Shown here: one piece after another, positions 56,350 through 64,000 of the stretch
Numbering within the stretch: position 1 is the first letter of the stretch
Layout of the letters: every line of letters begins with the position of its first letter
Assembly (NCBI GenBank): GCA_963971405.1
Contig: OZ020490.1
Span: forward strand, 26,065,464-26,129,463
Length of the DNA: 64,000 bases
Source: Psococerastis gibbosa
Taxonomy: Eukaryota; Arthropoda; Insecta; Psocodea; Psocidae
Direction of reading: 5' to 3'
Position numbers and translations under genes: made by a program
Notes under the pieces: model-generated
Database searches by the model: none
What the model was told of the DNA's origin: nothing
The model's input: the letters and a program-made list of their open reading frames with translations, nothing else

Positions 56350-56550
56350 GTTCTTATTTTTTAAATGCCTCTTCTGTCGATGATTGGCGATTATGAAGGC
56401 AATTTGGACCTTGGGAGACTGCTGCTCTGAAAAGGGAAGTCGTGCTCTTGCCAAACCACTGCCTCAGGTTTTTAAACGATGGTGTTCTTTTTCTGCCGGG
56501 AGCCCTCTGAGATAATTCTAATGAAATGTCTGATTTTCCCTTAAGCAATC
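56350..56550 (-). pseudogene. Non-LTR family L C-terminal relic
   Basis: FKNLRQWFGKSTTSLFRAAVS in one frame, then a shift to a frame giving the IA-rich end. Same order as at 49795-50075. Confidence 0.75.
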
Positions 56551-56957
56551 ATGGTACTACAATATTTTTTACGTGCTTTCTATTGTAGCTTAAACTGGTA
56601 AACTTATACATTGAAAAGCTATACAAAGGATATAAACAACAGATATGGGTGTAAAGGAAAAGGCCTGGGGGTAGTTTTGATGAGGAAATAAGGGTGCGGC
56701 CGGCCTTGGCTGAGTCATACGACAAACATCCCTTATGTTGGGGTGGGTCAGTTCGGGGGTGGAAATGGGGGAATACCCTGCCTCCCCCTGCACCCCAAAT
56801 TGATGCTCTTTCATGTTGTGTGATGTATTCGGCCGCTTTTGGAAATTGGCCAACTGCGTGCATTTGTGGTGCTGTGGAGCAAAAAATAATAATATTTGTA
56901 TATATTTCTTTATAGATATATATAATATATATGAGGAGCATATAGACTCGTATCTGT

Positions 56958-57160
56958 ACTTGTTTAAGTCATGCTTTCGCCTGTTTCATTGGGTCAGTGG
57001 TAAGCTTGTCTCAGCTTGTCCATTATCGCTTGTAGCCGGTGTAGGTTGACATCGAAAACGTATACCAGTTTGCCAATGGCCAAAAATTCATACGGATACA
57101 ATACAAATAATGTCCAAAATACATGGACCCCAATGGAATTGGACAAGGGCCTACGGGTCC
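56958..57160 (-). other. Coding-like duplicated segment, copy 1
   Basis: The minus strand reads YEFLAIGKLVY, DVNLHRLQAIMDKLRQ, ending AYH-stop at 56994. A second copy at 61881-62086 keeps the same frame (YEYLAIGKLVYALDVN..., SYH-stop). I do not recognise the family; it could be the last exon of a duplicated gene or the tail of a transposon protein. Confidence 0.5.
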
Positions 57161-58124
57161 ATAAACAAAATTTAAAAAACGTATTATTATTATTTTCACA
57201 TTGTTTTTGCATTAACCATATTGAAATCGTTGATTTGTCGTAAAAAGTGTTTATAAAAATTACCATTATCGGGTCCAAACATATAGGCTTTCACTCACAT
57301 TTTATTTCATTTCATCCAATAATAACTGAGATATGAATTTCTCAAGTTTTTGATCGGCGACCATCTTGAAACAAAATGGTGGATCAGGCTGATTAACGAA
57401 CATTAGTACGTGCGATAAATCGGGTAAGATCTACGGAAGTTACAGTGCTTCCTAAAAGTGATAATACGAATACATACGTACATGTATAACAGTTTGAACC
57501 GGGGGTGGTTTTAGGTGCAGGGAGCCATGAAATGAAAAATTATTATGAAAAGTCGAACGTTGGTCACCGTCTCAATAGGTAGGTGGGGAGAAATTTCCAT
57601 AATGCTGAGATGCACAATATATAGTACAATAAACAATGCTGGGGAAGGTTCAGATGAAAAAGGTTTCTCATTTGTCAGCGAATGCTTGTACAATGCACTT
57701 CTGCAATACAATTCTAAAAAAACGTACCTAACCGATGAACTAACACAAAATCAACTACGGATTCCTTCAGGAATTTCTGATTTTTTCATATTTTTCTGCA
57801 TCAGAATTTAGTCAGCAATAAATGAAGGGTTAGAATTTGGGAAATTGCGTTTGTTAAAGGGGATGCATCCTCCCGTTGCCCTCTCTCCATCGACCTTTAT
57901 TCCAAAGTTTTAAAGGGGACCCTCCCAAACTAACTCACTTTCCTCCACTCTCTCTCTCTCTCTCTCTGCTCCTTTCTCCCCTCTTTCTTGGCCTAGGTCC
58001 CATGCTATCAACTTTCGATTGTTCTACCTTTCGAGTATTTAGATTCTATGTAATTTCAGCATTTTCTCAATTTCTCATTGCTTAAATAGGTACCTCTTTT
58101 TTTTAAATATTATTTATTTACAAA
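57161..58124. other. Interval with no gene seen
   Basis: Contains a (TC)n run at 57947-57970. The 88-codon plus-strand frame at 57545-57811 shows no recognisable domain. Confidence 0.4.
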
Positions 58125-58260
58125 CAATTCAATGAATGTATCCGAACAACCTCTTCAGTCGCCTCTGTAGGTAATACCTGTGTTGAATTACGGCAGGTCA
58201 CCGATGGCATGATGTGTAGAGACTCGCACAAGTACGAACAAGCTACCACTATGCCATCGA
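58125..58260. repeat. Dispersed repeat 'T', copy 4 (inverted)
   Basis: 'cttcagtcgcctctgtagg', 'gagactcgcacaagtacg' match the complement of 26555-26690. Confidence 0.65.
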
Positions 58261-58288
58261 AGTCCCTAATGCTATTCTTCTTTTGACT

Positions 58289-58735
58289 CTACAGCCCTTG
58301 GTGAGCTTTGGCCTGCTCGACAACACTCCTCCTGTCGTCTCGGTTTTCTACGATGCTCCACCATCTACGGACTCCCAACTCGCGGAGGTCAGTTTCTAAC
58401 TCATCCTTCCAGCCGTTCCGAGGACGTCCCGACAGTCGTCTCCCTGTCATGCTTGCTTTGTACATCTTGTTTGGCATGCGGTCGTCTGACATTCTTACGA
58501 CGTGTCCCAGGCGTAGCGCTTTTATTACACCGGACCATGTCTTCTCCGTTGAGTATTACTTCTATTTCGCCTTTGCTTCTTACACGCCACTCTCCGTCTT
58601 CGCATATGGGTCCATAGATCCTCCATATCTTCTTTCTTTCCTATATACTCACAGTTTGTTTGCGTCATTGGCAGTAAGATTCCAGGTCCCCGAGCCGTAT
58701 ATTACAATAGTTCTGATAAGGGTCTAATGTCATTA
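58289..58735 (-). pseudogene. Non-LTR endonuclease-RT polyprotein C-terminal relic
   Basis: In order on the minus strand: TIVIYGSGTWNLTANDANKL, then in a second frame IYGPICEDGEWRVRSKGEIE, then in the last frame MSDDRMPNKMYK, GRRLSGRPRNGWKDELE and LGVRRWW...QAKAHQGL-stop. This is the classic post-RT segment of arthropod non-LTR elements ('YGSETW', 'GRP..RW.D.', 'A..R..W...V..AK'). At least two frameshifts make it non-functional. Confidence 0.85.
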
Positions 58736-58739
58736 TAGT

Positions 58740-59350
58740 AGTTTTACCTGAAATATATTAACTGTGATAATATACAATAGATTTTGTCATGTTTACGGTA
58801 AATCTGAAAAATTGGATAACAGAAGTCTTACTTCTGGAGTGTGCCGTCTGGTTTTTTACTTTCAGATTATCATGTTTCATAGATTAAGGGCAAACCGGAG
58901 TCGCCGATATTCCATTTTCTGTTCATACTTCAATTTCTCATTAAATATGGAACGCAGAACAATGAAAAAATGCTGAATGGCAAGAAGAACTTTTTCTCCT
59001 AATTTTGATGCGTAGTATGTGGCCTTAACTAACCCCAATTCGCCACAGTTTATGAACTCCTTCAGCTTGAACTCCTGAGTGACCGTTATTTTTTGCGTAT
59101 CAAGTTCACTAACTATAGCCGATCGGTATTGATGATTGCAACATACTATGTATCAAAATTAGGAGAAAAAATTCTTCTTTCCATTCAGCATTTTTTCATT
59201 GTTCTCTGTTCCATATTTCATGACAAATTAAAGTTTGCACAGAACTGGAATATTGGCGACTCCGGTTTGCCCTTAATAAGATACTTCGTTCAATTAAATC
59301 TGCTGCTGTTATATGAATCTTCGTCGGTGAAATCTAATCCGTCCGTCTAT
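58740..59350. other. Interval with an inverted repeat, no gene seen
   Basis: 'attaagggcaaaccggagtc' with 'caatttctcattaaatatgg' (58883-58950) is echoed in complement at 59215-59280, giving an inverted repeat about 330 bp across with outer 'tgcgtagtatgtggcc'-type sequence. Frames there are mirror images. Confidence 0.5.
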
Positions 59351-59351
59351 C

Positions 59352-59600
59352 ACGACACCCCAATGTTTATTTGCTACATTTCTGGCGATACTTCGGTGGC
59401 ATGTAAAGTAGACGGTACCGGGCCTTACTAGTTGCGTGAGAGAGGGCTTTATAGCCCTAACTCCGCTTTTGCTACATTTCTGGCGATACTTCGGTGGCAT
59501 GTAAAGTAGACGGTACCGGGCCTTACTAGTTGAGTGAGAGAGGGCTTTATAATTATTTTTATTTATTAATTAATGGCTTAGTAATTGAAAAAAAAGGCAA
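59352..59600 (+). repeat. tRNA-derived SINE 3' halves, tandem
   Basis: 'gctacatttctggcgatact' occurs at 59372 and again at 59468, each followed by 'ggtaccgggccttactagtt'. A direct duplication of about 97 bp within a SINE body. Confidence 0.8.
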
Positions 59601-59779
59601 TAGTTATTTATTTATATTTCCCCTCCTATTTGCAGGGTATAACATTTGTATTCTAGCACTTGGAAGTTTAAAGTCGAAGCTTTTTTTGCACTATGTTTAA
59701 GACCCGCACCCGCCTGCAATAAACTGTTCCTCAGCTAGGAAAAAGCCTAGTATTATAGTTTCTATTTTTTTAAAACCAT

Positions 59780-59893
59780 TAAGGCGGTCCCGGGCTTTCC
59801 TAGTTAAGTGTAAGAGAGGGCTTCAAAGCCCTAACTCCGCTAGGTTGGCTTAGTAATAGAACAAAATAAGTCAATATTTATTTATTTATTTAA
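59780..59893 (+). repeat. tRNA-derived SINE, 3' end
   Basis: 'aaggcggtcccgggctttcc', 'gccctaactccgctaggttg' and a TTATTTATTTATTTA tail. Confidence 0.75.
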
Positions 59894-60113
59894 ATTGACT
59901 TAGGTTGGGGCAACTTCAGGAAAAGCATAGCTCGTGGGTTTGAGTCCCGCAGTGTTCGGTTTTTCTTGATTCTCCAATTTCTGATATAATCGCAGTTCCT
60001 ACACAAATATTCGAAAATGGTGTTCAGCTACCTCATCTACTTGTTAAATTGACTATAATCTGATCCATTAAGCAGAAGCCGCACATGTTCAAAACAGAAA
60101 TCTTGTATGCAAC

Positions 60114-60416
60114 ATGAACAAATTGTTAGATTTTACCAAGAACCGAGCTGGAAGGTCCCTGGCAGCCCATCTGCAAACAACACATCGCTCGCCGACGGTC
60201 CCAGTACTAAAATTTCAACCACGTCATCCTACCGCAACTCACGTAAAATTCTCCAAGCTCCCAATCCTCCCGACATGGTCCCCCAATCTAAATGGCCCTC
60301 TCTGCCTCCTATCCTATCTCCAGTTTGATGTCCATAAAAGCGTTATAAACAGAAGACTGAAACTCCCATTGAATTCGCTAAGGAGTCGATACCTTTTTAA
60401 AATACCAACAAAATGA
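60114..60416 (+). CDS. Unassigned open frame, 100 codons (doubtful)
   Basis: Basic, proline-containing sequence (starts MNKLLDFTKNRAGRSL, ends SRYLFKIPTK). Two overlapping frames are open here, and GC content is a little higher than in its surroundings. No family, splice site or duplicate supports it. May be chance or an old retroelement piece. Confidence 0.2.
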   Translation: MNKLLDFTKNRAGRSLAAHLQTTHRSPTVPVLKFQPRHPTATHVKFSKLPILPTWSPNLNGPLCLLSYLQFDVHKSVINRRLKLPLNSLRSRYLFKIPTK

Positions 60417-60785
60417 ACAACTGATTTTTTTTAATACGCTCATTTCTTTCATTTTAGAAGATGGGGTATTAAATTTAATTTATACATAAAATTTAGACCT
60501 TTTTCATGCGAGGTTTGAATGGGTTTCTACTTTTACGGCCCTGGTTAATAGTAAGGCCCCGAAAAATGGTGGTTAGAAAAAATAAATAAAACTTTTAACA
60601 CTGTGTGGTTGATGGGATTTGCTTGGGGCGGTTTTGAAGATGGGAATTTTTGTTCTTGAAAGTTTTTTGGGGAGGCCTAGTGTAACGTATTGATTTCCGA
60701 TTCCGATCGTGCTTTTTTCTGTCTTAAGCCTTTTTTGGTTCAAACTGTTGCTGCCATTTTAATTTTGTTCATAAGAAATGCGCTT

Positions 60786-61348
60786 GGGTGGCTATTCCAT
60801 CCGTCATTTTTGTGCATCGAAAATGGATAAGATGTTTGTTTTAAGAGGACATGCTACGTAGGAAATGAGGACCCCAAAATTTGTTGTTTTTAAGGACTTT
60901 TTATTTTTTATTTAATTAACTCAGCAAGTCATTAAAAATTTGGCTTATGGAAGTTGTAGAAGACTGCTTCTTGCATCATGTAATAGGAAATATTAAACTT
61001 TTGGTTCCTTAGTTCTTTCATAAATACCAGAACGGACTAAAATTATGCGTATTCTGGGATTTTCGGAAGAACTACAAAACCGAAAAGTAAAAATACCCGA
61101 TTATATGATGCAAGAAGTAGCCTTCTACAACTTCCATGAGCCAAATCTTTAATGACTTGCTTTATTAATTAAATAAAAAATAAAAAGTCCATAAAAACAA
61201 CAAATTTTGGGGTGCTCATTTTCTACGTAGCATGTCCTCTTAAGGAGACTATCATGTAGATACTTAACTTATCTATTATAAATTAAGTTATAACATGGTA
61301 GAGATTGATGCACAAATGACGGATTATTGACATATGGAATAGCCGCCT
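60786..61348. mobile_element. MITE (GGCGGCTATTCCA-type ends) split by a TTAA element
   Basis: Ends GGGTGGCTATTCCATCCGTC and the complement of AAGGCGGCTATTCCATATG. 'gtttgttttaa' continues as 'ggagactatcatgtagatac' after the insert. Same family as 31747-31945. Confidence 0.8.
60845..61239. mobile_element. piggyBac-type MITE (family P), best-preserved copy
   Basis: Ends GAGGACATGCTACGTAG and complement; TTAA at 60841-60844 and 61240-61243. The empty site 'gttttaaggagactat' is visible at about 5866, so the TTAA duplication is confirmed by comparison. 395 bp, non-coding. Confidence 0.9.
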
Positions 61349-61443
61349 TGTAAATGAATACCGTGTATGCTAAATGCTAATGGTTCTGCAGGCCTAAAAT
61401 TAGTTTATGCTATCATCATGTTAGTAAAGTAACACTCATGACT

Positions 61444-61470
61444 CAATGAATGAATGAATGAATGAATGAA
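61444..61470. repeat. (AATG)n microsatellite
   Basis: About six AATG units. Confidence 0.9.
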
Positions 61471-61880
61471 ACGTGTATTGAAATAATAATAAAAAACAGT
61501 TAATACACAATATAATTTGAAAGGTCTAGTAGTGAGGACTATTAGACCTATATAGCAAATTTTCCCTGCCCTAAAACTAAAATAAAAAAATTAAATCAAA
61601 TAAAACATTTTATTGCACTATTAAGCTAAACTTATCTTATTAAACTAAACCTATGTAATATAAACACATATACAAGTCTAGTCCACTATTTCAAATAAGG
61701 ATTCCACCTCTTTCCGTCTCATCAGCCATTCCCGGATGAATTTGGAAAATTTATTTATTGTCAGAGACCCAGGGTAAATATCTAGTACGTTAAAATTGGG
61801 GCTTACGTAGAATAATTTAAATTATTCCCGGATAAGTTTTCAGGTATGGTGGGCCACACATTAACTCATCGAGATGACTC

Positions 61881-62086
61881 TGTATACTTGGTTAAGTCAT
61901 GCTTTCGCCTGTTTCAACTTTCAATGGTAAGATTGTCTCAGCTTGTCCACTATCGCTTGTAGCCGGTGTAGGTTGACATCGAGGGCGTATACCAGTTTGC
62001 CAATGGCCAAATATTCATACGGAAACAATACAGATAACGACCGAAATCCATGGGGTCATTGGCATTGGACAAGGGACCTATAGGCC
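61881..62086 (-). other. Coding-like duplicated segment, copy 2
   Basis: Minus strand: YEYLAIGKLVYALDVNLHRL, then QAIVDKLRQSYH-stop (stop at 61921). Upstream the frame is broken by a stop in this copy ('...QCQ*PHGF'), so it is at least partly decayed. See 56958-57160. Confidence 0.5.
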
Positions 62087-63518
62087 ACTATATAAGTAGA
62101 CCTGGGTCTATAAAAAGTACTTCAATAAATAAATAACTAATTAATAACTTGATGATTACTGTACTGTATATTTTACGTTAACTTAGTAATACAAAATTGT
62201 ACCATTAAGGAATTGTAAGAAAGAAAGAAAAAAAATTGTCTTTTCCATATGGGCGAATGTTGGGTCTTTCGGCCCACTATTACAATTAACAAATAATAAA
62301 CTAAACAATGTTTAACAATTTTTAAAATATACAAATTTAACTGAATAAAAAGAAGAAGTAAATATTCAAAAATTAAAGTAATTAAACGAAGCAGACCGTT
62401 TACACACCATTTATACACCATACATACCCATAGAAAGTCGTGCCAAGCACCCTTAAACTTCGTTATAAACGTACCCGTATCACTGCTGATGGCGTACTCA
62501 ATTCTTGGTACCTATAAGATTTTATTCAGGGCCCGCCCGTGGGTTTGCGAGGCCAGGAGCGAGATTCTGCATAAGCCCCCCCCCCCCCCCCCGTTTACGT
62601 TAATTTTTTTATTAAACAGCAATGATCATTATAAAATTAGCATTTAGTTTTTATTTTGCAAAACAATTGATTTCATCCAGTGCTTATTGAGCCAGGCGCA
62701 AGCCCCCCCCCCCCCCCGAGCGCGAGGCCTTGAGCGGTCGCTCCATTCGCTCCACCGTTAGGGCCGGCCCTGATTTTATTGGAAGTCTGTTATAGGTCTG
62801 TATGCAAATAAATGATTATTTTATATTATTTATTTTGTGTAACTTTTGCCCCTCCGATGAAAGTGTCTAATTTGTATTATCCCTGAATTTTATTACTTTA
62901 AGTCTTTGCAACCAGTGAGTACCCCTAATGAACGTATTACCTGGAAAGTTTTGAATCGTGTCGTGGGTGTCGAGGCAACACAGCACATTTACTCGTTTTC
63001 TCCTTTCTATGCCAAATATTCATTAATAATTACCAAATTAATGGCATTTTCACGATTATTGTTTCACTCGTAATTGTATCTACTGTACCTATTAACTGTT
63101 AAAACCATGAAATTGGTTATATCATTCAAGTACCACATCGTCGGAATTCACATGCTCTTCTATTGCCGACGGTAGGTTTCCTGGGTACTTCCCATTCATT
63201 TCTATTTTGCTTTACATATTCTGGAGAGTTTTATAGGGAATATAGGACATTCGCTTCGGCCAATGATATTTTTTGAATTTCTGGCGCCACTTGTCACGTC
63301 TTCTTCGACTAGTTAGAGCTGAAAAGGCCAATTTCGGTTGGGCCTTAAACATTGCGAATGGTGAAATGTTGGTGTTGCCAATCGTTCTATATCGTGGGGA
63401 GGGATGGACTTTGATATACAAGCTATGGAGAACAGAACCAGTGCTTTTGAAATGTGGGTACACAGACATTTGCTGCGCATGTCCTGGAGGAATCTGCTTT
63501 TAGCATTTCTGCTTTTAG
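62087..63518. other. Interval with C runs, no gene seen
   Basis: C runs at about 62577-62592 and 62703-62717 flank a segment ending 'agggccggccctg' that looks like decayed transposon ends (62527-62772). The 85-codon minus frame at 63212-63469 has no recognisable domain. Confidence 0.4.
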
Positions 63519-63837
63519 CAACCCTGTCAGTCTGGCGGCGGAGTGAGTCTGTTTTTTAACTTGAGGCACCCTAAGGGCAGACTCTTTCACAACGGGGAAA
63601 GGGGAGTTGACTGACAGGGGGGGACCTCCTGCTTATTGTGGAGTCCGAACCACTTGGGGAACGTGGTAAAACGATTAAATGGGTGGTGGCCAGGACTTGA
63701 CACGCACGTAGGCGGACTGGTATAGTCTCAGCGCGTTATCATGTCCCACCATGTTCCCCTGCCAACGCTGTGCACACTACCAAGTTTGCCGCAGTTTGAA
63801 ACATGCTCTGCTCTAATGGATTCAACATGGTACGGCC
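63519..63837 (-). repeat. Dispersed repeat 'R', copy 3
   Basis: See 45250-45546. In this copy R is followed directly by a non-LTR family L relic. Strand arbitrary. Confidence 0.7.
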
Positions 63838-64000
63838 GTTGGAGGAATCTAATGCTGAGGTCCTGAGGCCAATGAATAGAGAAGCAGAGTTTCTGCTGAC
63901 GGTTAAGGAATGGAAACTCACATACTTCCGCCAAGGTCTCCAAGGTCAAAATTGCCATATTAATCGCCAAACTTCGATAGAAGAGGCATTAAAAAAAGCA
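63838..64000 (+). pseudogene. Non-LTR family L C-terminal relic, internally deleted
   Basis: Frames read EEVLRP-like, NREAEFLLTVKEWKLTYF, then a jump to KVKIAILIAKLR, skipping the GHVMRNEKYRL...WFGKST part seen at 49795-50075. It runs off the right edge. Confidence 0.6.

Noticed and set aside
56549-56941. 130-codon minus-strand frame
   Set aside because: Several overlapping frames on both strands are open here. Low-complexity isoleucine-rich start, no recognised domain.

Overview
This is a repeat-rich window of a eukaryotic nuclear genome, almost certainly an arthropod and most likely an insect. It has intron-split genes with GT/AG splice sites, a clan-2 microsomal cytochrome P450 of insect type, tRNA-derived SINEs, and dense families of small DNA transposons (MITEs) with TTA/TAA, TTAA or 8-bp target duplications. 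The species cannot be named from the sequence. There is no bacterial-style gene organisation; nearly all long open frames lie in repeats or are chance frames in AT-rich DNA.

Two host genes can be supported, both on the minus strand. At the left edge (204-4892) are the first five coding exons of a cytochrome P450: signal anchor, PPGP hinge, WxxxR C-helix and AGAES I-helix. The haem-binding part lies beyond position 1. At 10173-12021 is a complete two-coding-exon gene for a lipid droplet-associated hydrolase (LDAH, about 301 aa) with its Ser-Asp-His residues visible. The two are unrelated in function and no operon-like logic applies.

The rest is a mobile-element landscape. 5-10 kb: palindromic MITEs and a TTAA-flanked element. 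12-19 kb: nested TTA/TAA MITEs and a broken hAT transposase tail. 19-30 kb: an 0.8-0.9 kb repeat family plus three tandem arrays. 31-44 kb: SINEs, MITEs, hAT-like elements. 44-51 kb: inverted-repeat complexes, 8-bp-TSD elements and non-LTR relics. 51-56 kb: a 203-bp satellite containing a SINE head, and paired DNA elements. 56-64 kb: non-LTR reverse transcriptase relics, a duplicated coding-like segment and another nested MITE.

Many insertions can be dated relative to one another because their target duplications are intact. The most informative are three 3'-end-only copies of one non-LTR family with 11-12 bp TSDs (one beside the LDAH 3' splice site), a MITE pair that has multiplied as a composite, and a TTAA element whose two ends carry extended inverted arms split by a separate 8-bp-TSD element. 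I found no evidence of a new enzymatic or defence system; the novelty here is in transposon structure.
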